From contig NZ_CABPSL010000008.1 of the NCBI RefSeq assembly GCF_902459665.1, forward strand, positions 1 through 64,000: a stretch of 64,000 nucleotides of DNA, in the 5' to 3' direction. The DNA comes from Pandoraea cepalis (lineage in GTDB: Bacteria; Pseudomonadota; Gammaproteobacteria; Burkholderiales; Burkholderiaceae). Numbering within the stretch: the first letter of the stretch is position 1; each line of letters begins with the position of its first letter. Positions 18,190-27,369 of this stretch are shown here, one piece after another. The notes below the pieces were generated by a model that saw nothing but the letters and a program-made list of their open reading frames with translations, was not told the DNA's origin and searched no databases. A program made the translations under genes and the position numbers.

Positions 18190-19347
18190 ATGCAACGCCG
18201 CCGCTTCCTCTCGCTGGGCGCCTTCGCCCTGCCCGCTTCCGTTCTGTCCACTTCGCTCGTTCCCGCCGCGGCCCAGGCCGCGTCGACGGACTCGCCGTCG
18301 CCGGGCCCGGCCGACGGCTGGCGTACGTTCGAGCTGACCACGCGCGTCGACTTGCCCGCCACGAGAGGCCCGGCGAATGTCTGGCTGCCGGTGGCGATAT
18401 CGCCGTCCGGTACCTACCAGCATGCCCTTGGCACGCGCTGGGAGGCCCCGGGCGCGAATGCCGCGTTGCGCATGGTGCATGGCGCATCGGGCATCGGTGT
18501 GCCGATGCTCGCAGTGGCATGGCCCGAGGGGGCGGCTCAGGACACGCGCACCGTCACGCTGGTGAATACCTTTACCACGCGCGATCGATCCGTTGACTTG
18601 TCGCAGCCGCCCTCGGCCAACGCCCCGCGCGAATCGCCGGAGGTGCTGCGTCAGTATCTCCAGCCGACAGCGCTCCAGCCGACCGACGGCCTGGTGCGCG
18701 AGACGGCCGAGAAGATCACGCGCGGCGAGACGGGCGATGTGGCAAAGGCGCGCGCCATCTATCAGTGGATCGTGGAAAACTGCCGGCGCGAAGGCACTGT
18801 GCGCGGCTGTGGCACGGGCGACGTGCGCTACATGCTCACCACCGGCAACCTTGCGGGCAAATGTGCCGACATCAACGCCCTCTTCACCGCACTCGCGCGC
18901 TCGGTCGGCATCCCCGCCCGCGATGCCTATGGCGTGCGCGTCGCGACGTCGCGGCGGGGCTTCAACAGTCTGGGCAAGGCGGGTGACGTCACGCGGGCGC
19001 AGCATTGCCGCGCCGAGTTCTACGCGGCCGGCTACGGGTGGGTGCCGGTCGACCCGGCGGACGTGCGCAAGGTCATGCTCGAAGAAGTGGCCGGCGGTCT
19101 GCCGATCGACGACCTGCGCGTGCGGGCCGCGCGTGCGATGCTCTTCGGCCAATGGGAAATGAACTGGGTCGCGTTCAATCACGGCGCGGATATTGCGTTG
19201 CCGGAGGCCCCGGGAGCACTCGCGGCGCGCGAGAGCACCGTGCCGTTCCTCATGTATCCGAATGGCGAAGTGGCGCACGCCCGGCTTGACAGCCTCGATC
19301 CGGACACCTTCCGCTATCGCATGAACGCCCGCGAAATCAACGCCTGA
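18190..19347 (+). CDS. Exported transglutaminase-like protein
   Basis: 385 aa. 'QRRRFLSLGAFALPA' at the start is a twin-arginine-type signal, with cleavage probably after the AQA near residue 30. The transglutaminase/protease-like core carries Cys225 in 'GNLAGKCADINALF', a His in 'RAQHCRAEFYAAG' and Asp in 'WVPVDPADVR', so the triad looks intact. It lies 26 bp before the TlpA-like gene, with which it likely forms an operon acting in the periplasm, as a peptidase or cross-linking enzyme. GGGGACCCCACC precedes the ATG. Confidence 0.85.
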   Translation: MQRRRFLSLGAFALPASVLSTSLVPAAAQAASTDSPSPGPADGWRTFELTTRVDLPATRGPANVWLPVAISPSGTYQHALGTRWEAPGANAALRMVHGASGIGVPMLAVAWPEGAAQDTRTVTLVNTFTTRDRSVDLSQPPSANAPRESPEVLRQYLQPTALQPTDGLVRETAEKITRGETGDVAKARAIYQWIVENCRREGTVRGCGTGDVRYMLTTGNLAGKCADINALFTALARSVGIPARDAYGVRVATSRRGFNSLGKAGDVTRAQHCRAEFYAAGYGWVPVDPADVRKVMLEEVAGGLPIDDLRVRAARAMLFGQWEMNWVAFNHGADIALPEAPGALAARESTVPFLMYPNGEVAHARLDSLDPDTFRYRMNAREINA

Positions 19348-19373
19348 CGTCAATCACGAAGGAGCGCACCGCC

Positions 19374-19973
<600 letters not shown>

Positions 19974-20025
19974 GTGTGCGTCGTTGCTGCCCCCCACGGC
20001 ATCAAGCCTCTTCCGACTTCCCCCC

Positions 20026-20949
20026 TCATCCGGCTGCGATCGACTGCGCGGCCTCGCGCACGTGATAGAGCAGTCGCGCCGCCGGCCCGGCGAGCACGCC
20101 TTCGCGGTGGGCGCAAAACAACGGTGCACGTGGCGCGGGCGCAAGCGGCCGGTAGACGATACCTTCCACCTGCATGCGCATGAGCGATGCGGGCACGACC
20201 GACACGCCCAACCCGGCCGCGACGAGCGAGAGCGTCGTCAGCAGACGCGGTGCTTCCTGCTCGATGTTCGGACTGAAGCCTGCGCCATGGCACGCCGCGA
20301 TGATGGCGTCGTACAGCCCCTGCCCGGTGCGGCGCCGATACAAAATCAGCTTCTGCGTGGCAATGGCCGTCATCGGCACGGCGGCTCTGCCCGCCCGCCC
20401 CGTCAGGGCCAGCGGATGCGCCGACGGGACCGCGAGCACCATCGGCTCTTCGAGCACCGGCACGAAGACAATCTGCGCGGTATCCCCCTGCGGCTGGCGT
20501 ACGAATGCAACGTCCAGTTGCCCGTCGCGCAGGCCGTCGAGCAGCTCGCTTGTACTGCTCTCGTCGAGCATCAGCGAGACGGCTGGCGCATCGCTTCGGA
20601 AGGTACGAATCACCGTCGGCACGAACGGGTGCAGTGCTGCGGAACTGGTCAGGCCTACCGACAGCCGTCCCTTGATGCCGGCCGCGACGCGGCGCACGTC
20701 GTCGACCGCCTGATCGAGTTTGCGCACGACCTCGTACGCGTCGCCAAGAAACGCCTGGCCGGCGTCGGTGAGCGCCATGCCGCGCGGCAGGCGCTCGAAG
20801 AGCGTCACGCCGAGCTGGCTTTCCAGCACCCGGATCTGCTGCGAGAGCGGCGGTTGTCCGATGCCCAGACGCTCGGCCGCGCGCGTCATGTGCCCCGTTT
20901 CAGCCACCGCAATGAAGTAGCGCAATAACCGCACGTCGATATTTGCCAT
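20026..20949 (-). CDS. LysR-family regulator beside the chromate transporter genes
   Basis: 307 aa. The N-terminal winged helix-turn-helix, 'GHMTRAAERLGIGQPPLSQQIRVLE', is followed by a periplasmic-binding-like effector domain of about 210 residues resembling the BenM/CatM/CbnR branch. It is divergent from the chrA pair with 158 bp between starts. Two dyads at 20947-20963 and 20980-20995 fit LysR sites, the first overlapping its own start codon, suggesting autoregulation. The effector is unknown. Confidence 0.92.
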   Translation of the reverse strand: MANIDVRLLRYFIAVAETGHMTRAAERLGIGQPPLSQQIRVLESQLGVTLFERLPRGMALTDAGQAFLGDAYEVVRKLDQAVDDVRRVAAGIKGRLSVGLTSSAALHPFVPTVIRTFRSDAPAVSLMLDESSTSELLDGLRDGQLDVAFVRQPQGDTAQIVFVPVLEEPMVLAVPSAHPLALTGRAGRAAVPMTAIATQKLILYRRRTGQGLYDAIIAACHGAGFSPNIEQEAPRLLTTLSLVAAGLGVSVVPASLMRMQVEGIVYRPLAPAPRAPLFCAHREGVLAGPAARLLYHVREAAQSIAAG

Positions 20950-20995
20950 ATTGATTCGATATGATTCAAGTCACTTCCATATATTGGACAATATA
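20947..20995. promoter_or_regulatory. Tandem LysR-type dyads between lysR and chrA
   Basis: CATAT-N7-ATATG spans 20947-20963 and includes the start codon of the LysR gene. TATATTG-GA-CAATATA at 20980-20995 is a perfect 7-bp inverted repeat. Both lie in the divergent region and have T-N11-A character, as LysR operators do. Confidence 0.65.
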
Positions 20996-21107
20996 GCGCA
21001 ATCCGCCTACGCTCAAGGGGTTCCCCGCGGCATCGGTGCTGTCCGTCCTTCGATGGCCCTCTGTCTTGCGTCCCCCACCGCAGTCCCGTTTTCAGATCGA
21101 ACCCGTC

Positions 21108-21710
21108 ATGAGCCTTCCGGCCCCCTCCGCGCCTGCCGCCTCCGGCGCGCCCGCCACAACGCCGGCACCGCCAGTTGCTGACGCCCCAAGCATTCGTGCC
21201 TTGTTCCTGGGCTTCCTTGGCCTTGGCATGACCGCGTTCGGCGGAGCGCTGCCGTTGGCGCGTCGGATGATCGTCGAGAAGCATCGATGGATCACGCCCG
21301 CCGAATTCACCGACTTGCTCGGGCTGTGCCAATTTCTGCCCGGCGGCAACATCATCAATCTGTCCGTCGCGCTCGGCATGCGCTTTCATGGGTGGCGTGG
21401 TGCGCTCGCATCGATCCTCGGCTTGATCGCCGTGCCGTCGGCGGTGGTGATCGCGCTGGGCACGATCTATCAGCATTTTCAGCACGACCCGCACGTGCGT
21501 CATCTCTTCGCCGGACTCGCAGCGGCCGCCGCCGGGCTGTTGATCCAGATCGCCTGGAAAGTCTCGTGGCCGCTGCGCAAGTCCGTGGTGCTTGCCGCGG
21601 TGGCGGCGGCGTGTTTCATCGCCATCGCGGTGCTGCGCGTGCCGCTCGTGCTCACCATGCTGGTGATGACACCGATCTCCCTTTACGCCACGTGGCGGGT
21701 GTCGCAATGA
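21108..21710 (+). CDS. chrA: Chromate transporter, first half-size subunit
   Basis: 200 aa. A CHR-family half-protein with 'FLGLGMTAFGGALPLARRMI' and 'FTDLLGLCQFLPGGNIINLSVALG', the signature of this family, and about five or six membrane segments. The start 'MSLPAPS' is preferred over the longer frame because the N-terminus before it is not hydrophobic or conserved. It overlaps the next gene by ATGA. Such pairs form a heteromeric exporter of chromate; some act on other anions. Confidence 0.9.
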   Translation: MSLPAPSAPAASGAPATTPAPPVADAPSIRALFLGFLGLGMTAFGGALPLARRMIVEKHRWITPAEFTDLLGLCQFLPGGNIINLSVALGMRFHGWRGALASILGLIAVPSAVVIALGTIYQHFQHDPHVRHLFAGLAAAAAGLLIQIAWKVSWPLRKSVVLAAVAAACFIAIAVLRVPLVLTMLVMTPISLYATWRVSQ

Positions 21711-22237
21711 CCGGCACACTCGTCTCGCTCGCGCTCATCTTCTCGCAGTTGTCCGTGCTGGCCTTCGGCGGCGGCAATACCATCCTGCCGGAGATGGAGC
21801 GTCAGGTCGTCGATCTGCATCACTGGATGACGTCTGAACAATTCAGCGCACTGTTTGCGCTGGGGCAGGCGGCGCCCGGCCCGAACCTCATGATCGTGCC
21901 GCTCGTCGGATGGCACGTGGCCGGCTGGCAGGGCATGCTCGTGACATCGCTCGCGAAGTTCGGGCCGTCATCGCTCATCACGATCGGCGTGTTGCACCTG
22001 TGGGAGCGCTTCAAGGACCGGCCATGGCGTCGCCTTGTGCAGGCTGGTCTGGTGCCGATGACGGCGGGACTCGTTGCCGCGAGTGCGGCCCTGATCGTCG
22101 AAGCGTCGGCGACATCGTGGTGGCTCGGCGGGATCACGGCGGCCGTGGCGGTGCTCGCGATCCGCACGCGCGTGCATCCGCTGTGGTGGCTCGCTGCGGG
22201 CAGCATCGCGGGTTTGCTCGGTGGGGCGTACCTGTAG
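21707..22237 (+). CDS. chrA: Chromate transporter, second half-size subunit
   Basis: 176 aa. It starts inside the stop of the previous gene (ATGA at 21707-21710), so the two are translationally coupled. 'SVLAFGGGNTILPEMERQVV' and 'FALGQAAPGPNLMIVPLVG' repeat the CHR signature, showing it is the partner half of the split transporter. Hydrophobic segments continue to the C-terminus. Confidence 0.9.
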   Translation: MTGTLVSLALIFSQLSVLAFGGGNTILPEMERQVVDLHHWMTSEQFSALFALGQAAPGPNLMIVPLVGWHVAGWQGMLVTSLAKFGPSSLITIGVLHLWERFKDRPWRRLVQAGLVPMTAGLVAASAALIVEASATSWWLGGITAAVAVLAIRTRVHPLWWLAAGSIAGLLGGAYL

Positions 22238-22264
22238 CGGCAGCGGTCGCGCCCGCCGCTTACG

Positions 22265-23605
22265 TCACCCCCTGCCCGCCTCGCGCACTTGCGCGTACGA
22301 CGCGTGCCAGTGATCACGGCCCAACGCGCCGATCCCGTCGACCAGGTGCATCCAGTCGGTGGACCCGATCACCAGCGACGCGGGCGTATCGCCGCGTGCC
22401 AGCGCCGCAAGACGGGGTGGGCATGGGGAACGCCGCCCGGGTGTTCCGGCCACCATCATCAAGCGGGCAATCCAGGGGGCAACGTCTATCGGGATCGCCG
22501 GAACGACGACCTCTCCCGCCTGCGGCACCGGTTCGTCGGTCCAGCGCCAAGCGAAGCGCGCGCTGATACTCGCGCGTGTCGCGACGCCGATGGCGTCAAG
22601 AACGCGCTCACAGGTCAGCCCGCGCTGCGCGGCGGTATTCAGCGCGCGCACGGCGAGATTTCGCCAGTCGCCATCACCGCCGCAGTCAGCGCGTACGCTG
22701 GCGGCGAACAGCGCGACCACGCGGGATCGAACGCGCCGCAGGGCCTCCGGATGGGTCAGCATCGCGCGGGCGTCTCGCGTGTCGTCCGAGAGATCGTCAG
22801 TCGTCTCCAACGGATCGAACAGTTGCACGTCGACCGGATGAACGCTGAAGGTCGGCGAGCCCTCGGCATCGTGTCGCCAATCGGGTTCGAGACGTTCGCG
22901 CAGCAGCGCGAAGACAGCATCATCAAGGATCAGCGAAGGACGGTCGTCGCTCAGGTTGAGCGCGCGCCGGACGGCGCCGGGCAGCCGGAAACCCAGGCCA
23001 TGGGCCAGTAACTGGCAAAGCCCGATGACTCGGTCGCTTTGCGCCAAGCTCGCTTGCGGCGCGTCGGCGAGATGCAGAATCAGCGATTCCGCGATGCGCA
23101 GTTCCGCGAACTTGCGGCGCGTCGTTGCGCTGGCGCGTTGCGAAACCGCAGTGGGTGGCAGGGGATGGGCGGCGGTCTGCGTTGCGTCGAATGCCGCCAG
23201 ACACTGGCGCATGGCCGTGACTTCCTCCACGGTCCGACGCCGCAGTTGCGCATCGGTGTCGAGCGCCCACTCGCGCAGCGCGCCCTCGCCCGCGGTGCAG
23301 GCGCGCTCCAGCGCGCGCAGCTCGGGCCAAAGATATCGGCACGTGGCGCCCACCGTGACGGCGCTTAGCGCACAGGCGAACGTCACCTCAGCGGCCCCGG
23401 TGAGTGCTGCGCCGTGTCGCTGATACCCCAGGCACGCGCTCTGCCATGCGTCGTTGAGCAGGTGGTGCAGCCCGCTGTCTCGCAAACACGCGGATGCGCC
23501 TGCGAAATCGCCGCGGACCCCGTCATGCAGGCAGTTCACTGCCTCGTTGGCCAGGCGCAGGAACGGATTCGCCGGGTGGGATGCTGCATGGGAAACGAAT
23601 GGCAT
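22265..23605 (-). CDS. Hypothetical protein, unknown family
   Basis: 446 aa. The ATG at 23605 has AGGAGG 7 bases upstream, which rules out the longer frame. The protein is soluble in appearance, rich in Ala, Arg, Leu and Asp, with eleven or more scattered cysteines, no signal peptide and no membrane segment. A likely helical first half is followed by acidic 'PLETTDDLSDDTRDARAML'. Converging on it is chrA; behind its start lies the DUF3047 gene. I recognise no domain and offer no function. Confidence 0.7.
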   Translation of the reverse strand: MPFVSHAASHPANPFLRLANEAVNCLHDGVRGDFAGASACLRDSGLHHLLNDAWQSACLGYQRHGAALTGAAEVTFACALSAVTVGATCRYLWPELRALERACTAGEGALREWALDTDAQLRRRTVEEVTAMRQCLAAFDATQTAAHPLPPTAVSQRASATTRRKFAELRIAESLILHLADAPQASLAQSDRVIGLCQLLAHGLGFRLPGAVRRALNLSDDRPSLILDDAVFALLRERLEPDWRHDAEGSPTFSVHPVDVQLFDPLETTDDLSDDTRDARAMLTHPEALRRVRSRVVALFAASVRADCGGDGDWRNLAVRALNTAAQRGLTCERVLDAIGVATRASISARFAWRWTDEPVPQAGEVVVPAIPIDVAPWIARLMMVAGTPGRRSPCPPRLAALARGDTPASLVIGSTDWMHLVDGIGALGRDHWHASYAQVREAGRG

Positions 23606-23756
23606 GTCGGCGCCTCCTGGATGTCGGAAAAGCGAGCATCGTCCGCCGTTGCGGCGCAAGACGCTTCAGGATTCGCCCGCCCTTCTGTCGGACCGCCTCA
23701 CGCAGAATCTGGGATGATGGACGCATTGCGTTGCCACCGAATCCGTTGGAGGCTCC

Positions 23757-24608
23757 ATGTCGATCGTCCCCGAGTTGGCCGCATCCCACTCTGCTTTGCT
23801 TGGGCCGCTTGGGCGACTCGCGCACGCGTGGGTCCCGACGTGTCGACGTGATGGCCCCCTGCGCGCGGGGACGCGTGTGCTCGTGGGCGCGCTGACAGCC
23901 GTGGCCGTCGGCCTGAGCGCGGCGGTGGCACGGGCGGCCGATCCTGCCCCGGAGGCCCTTCTCTTCTCAAAAGCCGCGCCGGGCAGTGCCTTGCCATCCG
24001 GATGGCGAAACCTGCCGGTCGTGAGCGGGAAGAAACTCACCACCTACGCCGTCGTCGTCGATGGCGGGCGCAACGTCATCGAGGCCACTTCGGTCGACTC
24101 TGCCTCGGCGCTCATGGCTCAGGGCGACGGCGTCGACCTGAGCGTGACGCCCGTCGTGTCATGGCGCTGGAGAGTCGACCAGGCGATCCCGGGCGCCGAC
24201 AACCGGGTGGGCGACAAGGAGGATTCGCCGGCGCGGCTGGTGTTTTTCTTCGACGGCAACACATCGTCGCTGCCGTTCGGCGATCGGGCGGCCATGGCGC
24301 TGGCCAAGGCGGGGGGCAAAGACCTGCCCTATGCCACGCTGATGTATATCTGGTCCAACGATGCCGCGCCGGGCGGCGTCATCCAGAACCCGCACACCGA
24401 TCGGGTGCAGATGCTCGTGGTGGCGGGCGGCAATGCGTCGCTCGGCAAGTGGCAAACGTTCTCGCGCAACGTGGCGGCGGACTACGAACGCATCTACCGG
24501 GAGAAGCCGGGCAAGCTGCTCGGCTATGGCATCTTTACCGACAGCGACAACACGCACGCCAGCGCGCACGCCTGGTACGGCGACGTTCGGTTCGGCGCGG
24601 GAAAGTGA
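23757..24608 (+). CDS. DUF3047 secreted protein
   Basis: 283 aa. Residues of about 38-61 form a hydrophobic segment ending AVARAA, probably an uncleaved or long signal peptide. The mature part has the DUF3047 pattern: 'VSWRWRVDQ', 'DKEDSPARLVFFFDG', 'YIWSND' and 'GIFTDSDNTH'. The family is exported and of unknown role. GGAGG-like purines precede the ATG at 23757. An internal start nearer the hydrophobic segment is possible. Confidence 0.85.
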   Translation: MSIVPELAASHSALLGPLGRLAHAWVPTCRRDGPLRAGTRVLVGALTAVAVGLSAAVARAADPAPEALLFSKAAPGSALPSGWRNLPVVSGKKLTTYAVVVDGGRNVIEATSVDSASALMAQGDGVDLSVTPVVSWRWRVDQAIPGADNRVGDKEDSPARLVFFFDGNTSSLPFGDRAAMALAKAGGKDLPYATLMYIWSNDAAPGGVIQNPHTDRVQMLVVAGGNASLGKWQTFSRNVAADYERIYREKPGKLLGYGIFTDSDNTHASAHAWYGDVRFGAGK

Positions 24609-24721
24609 CGCCACGGCGTGCGCCGCGCGCAGGGCGATGTCGCGAGACATTCCGCGCCCGGTTTTATCTGCCGACACCGATTCGAGAGGCGGCGACCATG
24701 CCGTCGAAAAAATCCCGGAAA

Positions 24722-24738
24722 GCCCCGTCTGACGGGGC
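24722..24738 (+). terminator. Stem-loop terminator after the DUF3047 gene
   Basis: GCCCCGT, a 3-nt loop and ACGGGGC make a 7-bp stem preceded by AAA and followed by CTTTGCG. It is of modest strength and separates the DUF3047 gene from the transpeptidase gene. Confidence 0.6.
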
Positions 24739-24851
24739 CTTTGCGCTATTACAACAGTCACTTGCGTGCTACGCTATCTCGCCTAGAATCTGAGCCAGAG
24801 TTTGTCGACGGGCTCATTGCTGTTCACGCCTCTCACCGCCCCGCGAGCGCC

Positions 24852-26639
24852 ATGCAAAAGAATCGCCAGCCCAAGGACGTTACGTTCGCTTCCAGTCCGG
24901 TATTGCAGTCGCGCATGTCGATGTGGCGCTCCAAGTTCGTCGTCATCACGATCACCCTCGCGTTCATCGGACTGGTCGCACGAGCGTTCTGGATTGCCGG
25001 CCCGGGCAATAGTTTCTATATCGCGCAGGGCGAAAAGCGGTACGAGCACACCATTGTCATGCCTGCGGTGCGCGGCAAGATCGAGGATCGCGACGGCCGC
25101 GTACTCGCGACCAGCCTGCCGATGCGCACCATCTGGGCGGTACCGGCCGAGGTGCCGGACGACCTGTCCGACAGTGCCCTGCAGAAGGCCAGCAAACTGC
25201 TCGACATTCCCGCGAAGGAGCTGCGCGCCAAGCTCATCGGCGAGAAGAAGTTCGTCTATGTGAAGCGTCAGGTCTCGCCGGAGATCGGCAAACAGATGGA
25301 AGTCCTGGGCATCCCCGGCGTGTACGAAAGCAGCGAATACAAGCGCTTCTACCCCGAAGGCGAAGTCGCGGCGCATGTGGTGGGCTTCACCAATGTCGAA
25401 GACAAGGGCCAGGAGGGCATGGAGCTGGGCGAGGAGCCCTTGCTCGAGGGCAAGGCCGGCGTGCGACGCGTCATCAAGGACCGCATCGGCCGGACCATTC
25501 AGGACCTCGACGATTCCAGCCCTCCGCGAGACGGCAAGGACATTCGCCTGACGCTGGATACACGTGTGCAGTACATCGCCTACGAGGCGTTGAAGAATGC
25601 GCTGGAACGCACGGGGGCGAAAGCGGCGATGGCGGTCGTCATCGATGCCAAGTCCGGTCAGGTGCTGGCGCTGGCCAACTTGCCGACCTACAACCCGAAC
25701 GACCGGGCCCATTTGACGGGCGAGCAATTGCGCAACCGCGTCTTCACGGATGTCTTCGAACCGGGCTCGATTCTCAAGCCGTTCACCATGGCGCTGGCGT
25801 TGGACCTGCATCGGCTCACGCCGACCACGCTCATCGACACGGGGCCCGGGCGATACGTCTTCGAAGGCGCGACCATCAGCGACGACAGCGCGAATGGCGT
25901 GTTGACGGCGGCGGGTGTCATTCAGAAGTCGAGCAACATCGGCATGACCAAGGTATCGACGATGTTGCGGGCGGAGGAAATGTGGGACATGTTCACCGAG
26001 ATCGGACTGGGTCAGCAGCCGAAGCTGGGGTTCCCGGGGGCGGTATCGGGGCGTTTGCGTCCGTACAAATCGTGGCGGCGGATCGAGCAGGCGACGATGG
26101 CGTACGGTTACGGGATCTCGGCGTCGCTGTTCCAGTTGGCGCGCGCGTACACGATCTTTGCCAACGATGGCGTGCTCGTGCCCATCACCATCATCAAGCC
26201 GGATACGCCGGTGCAGCCCGAGGGCGTGCGGGTGATCGACGCGCACACGGCGGCCGAAATGCGTCAGATGCTGGCGGGCGTGGTCGATACGGGCGGGACG
26301 GCCACGACGGCGCAGGTGGCCGGTTACAGCATTGGCGGCAAGACCGGCACGGCTTACAAGGCGGGCGCGCACGGATACGATCACTCGAAGTATCGGGCAT
26401 CGTTCGTGGGGATCGCGCCGTTGTCGGCACCGCGCCTGGTGATTGCGGTATCGGTGGATGAGCCGAAGGCGTCGCAGCACTTTGGTGGTCAGGCGGCGGG
26501 ACCGGCGTTTGCGGAGATTGCATCGCAGGCGTTGCCGCTGCTGGGGATTCGTCCGGATCTGCCGGTGCGGCCCGGGGTGATCCTCGCCGCGCCGACGTCG
26601 GATACGCCGCCGGATGACAAGGCGGCGTCGCACGGATAG
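24852..26639 (+). CDS. ftsI: FtsI-type peptidoglycan transpeptidase (class B PBP)
   Basis: 595 aa. One membrane segment at about 28-47, the class B dimer domain ('RGKIEDRDGRVLATSLP'), then the transpeptidase domain with SILK at 306-309 (catalytic Ser306), SSN at 360-362 and KTG at 497-499. All three motifs are intact. Length and order match FtsI/PBP3, which cross-links septal peptidoglycan. It sits alone, with no mraW, ftsL or murE beside it, so it may be a second FtsI paralogue rather than the dcw copy. The start at 24852 gives the typical short cytoplasmic tail. Confidence 0.9.
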   Translation: MQKNRQPKDVTFASSPVLQSRMSMWRSKFVVITITLAFIGLVARAFWIAGPGNSFYIAQGEKRYEHTIVMPAVRGKIEDRDGRVLATSLPMRTIWAVPAEVPDDLSDSALQKASKLLDIPAKELRAKLIGEKKFVYVKRQVSPEIGKQMEVLGIPGVYESSEYKRFYPEGEVAAHVVGFTNVEDKGQEGMELGEEPLLEGKAGVRRVIKDRIGRTIQDLDDSSPPRDGKDIRLTLDTRVQYIAYEALKNALERTGAKAAMAVVIDAKSGQVLALANLPTYNPNDRAHLTGEQLRNRVFTDVFEPGSILKPFTMALALDLHRLTPTTLIDTGPGRYVFEGATISDDSANGVLTAAGVIQKSSNIGMTKVSTMLRAEEMWDMFTEIGLGQQPKLGFPGAVSGRLRPYKSWRRIEQATMAYGYGISASLFQLARAYTIFANDGVLVPITIIKPDTPVQPEGVRVIDAHTAAEMRQMLAGVVDTGGTATTAQVAGYSIGGKTGTAYKAGAHGYDHSKYRASFVGIAPLSAPRLVIAVSVDEPKASQHFGGQAAGPAFAEIASQALPLLGIRPDLPVRPGVILAAPTSDTPPDDKAASHG

Positions 26640-26755
26640 AGCTTCGTGGGCTTGATATCGGTTCGTGGTGTCTTGTAGTGCCTCGTAGCGCCTCGTAGCT
26701 CCGTGTTGCGCCCGTATGTCCTGATGCGCCCGGTCGCTTCCAACGTTAGCGGCAA

Positions 26756-26825
26756 ATCGGGTTGGGGGCCGCCCGCGGCACTCCAATGCCTGTTAAGTCG
26801 CACCGCGGGCGGCCCCCAACCCGAT
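26756..26825. repeat. 70-nt inverted-repeat element, copy 1
   Basis: Two perfect 23-bp arms (26756-26778 and 26803-26825) surround a 24-nt loop. The arms are extremely GC-rich. No U-run follows, so it is not a standard terminator. The loop resembles the reverse complement of that in copy 2, including GCGACTT and a TGGAG block. Confidence 0.85.
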
Positions 26826-26826
26826 A

Positions 26827-27013
26827 CGTCAACGAAAGCGATGCGACGACACCCATCGTACAACCCCGGTGGGGGTCGACAGCAGGCTTGAACGACGCTC
26901 GCCAGTGCCCCGTCCCGCTCCGTCAGCGCAAACGATGTGACGACACCGATGAGGCGACGGGGGCTGGAATGACAGGATGCGTGAGCGACGCTTGCCGGTG
27001 CCCTGACGGAGCG
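26827..27013 (+). repeat. 94-bp imperfect tandem duplication
   Basis: Unit A (26827-26920) and unit B (26921-about 27013) share the order CGTCA, GCGATGnGACGACACC, ACAGnA and GACGCTnGCCnGTGCCC at matching positions. The period is 94 bp. Unit B runs into inverted-repeat copy 2. Confidence 0.6.
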
Positions 27014-27054
27014 ACTTTAAAGTGGAGCGCAGTCAGGGTACCGGCAAGCGTCGC
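26985..27054. repeat. 70-nt inverted-repeat element, copy 2
   Basis: 23-bp arms (26985-27007 and 27032-27054), matched except for one G-U pair, surround a 24-nt loop: exactly the geometry of copy 1. The arm sequence differs from copy 1. Confidence 0.8.
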
Positions 27055-27123
27055 GGGTATGGGGGATTGCGGGGGCGTTGGGGGTGAATGAGCGGGCGGT
27101 GTCGACGGATCGGGAAGGTGTGA

Positions 27124-27163
27124 GCAAAAAAGGCGGTTCGATGACTCGAACTGCCTTTTTTGC
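27124..27163. terminator. Strong bidirectional terminator
   Basis: An 18-bp stem with one G-U pair and a TGAC loop spans the region, beginning GCAAAAAAGGC and ending GCCTTTTTTGC. The A and T runs give a U-tract in both directions. It probably ends transcription from the transpeptidase side and backs up the cyo terminator. Confidence 0.85.
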
Positions 27164-27296
27164 GTACTGAGGCGCCAAACGGCACGCACAAGCCCGTGCC
27201 GCCCGGCAACGCGTCGAATCATTCACCGAAACAGGTTAGCGAGTCGGCTCGGAAATCGGCTGGAAGGTCGCCCCTCCAAAGCGCCCCAAAAAAGAA

Positions 27297-27326
27297 AAAG
27301 GCGGCCCGGAAACCGGCGCCGCCTTT
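27297..27326 (-). terminator. Terminator of the cyoABCD operon
   Basis: AAAGGCGGC (27297-27305) pairs with GCCGCCTTT (27318-27326), with an inner CCGG/CCGG. On the minus strand it is followed by TTTTTCTTTTTT from 27299 down to about 27288, 44 bp after the cyoD stop. Confidence 0.85.
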
Positions 27327-27369
27327 CTCTCACTTGCCCGAAGTAACGCAGACAAGTTCTGAAGAAGCC

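Larger units (their letters stand above)
26640..27369. other. Repeat-rich intergenic region
   Basis: 730 bp with no credible gene. It holds two 70-nt inverted-repeat elements (26756-26825 and 26985-27054), a 94-bp imperfect tandem duplication (26827-27013), a strong bidirectional terminator (27124-27163) and the cyo terminator (27297-27326). The stretch 26660-26700 also has short TCGTAGTGCC-like direct repeats. Confidence 0.7.
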
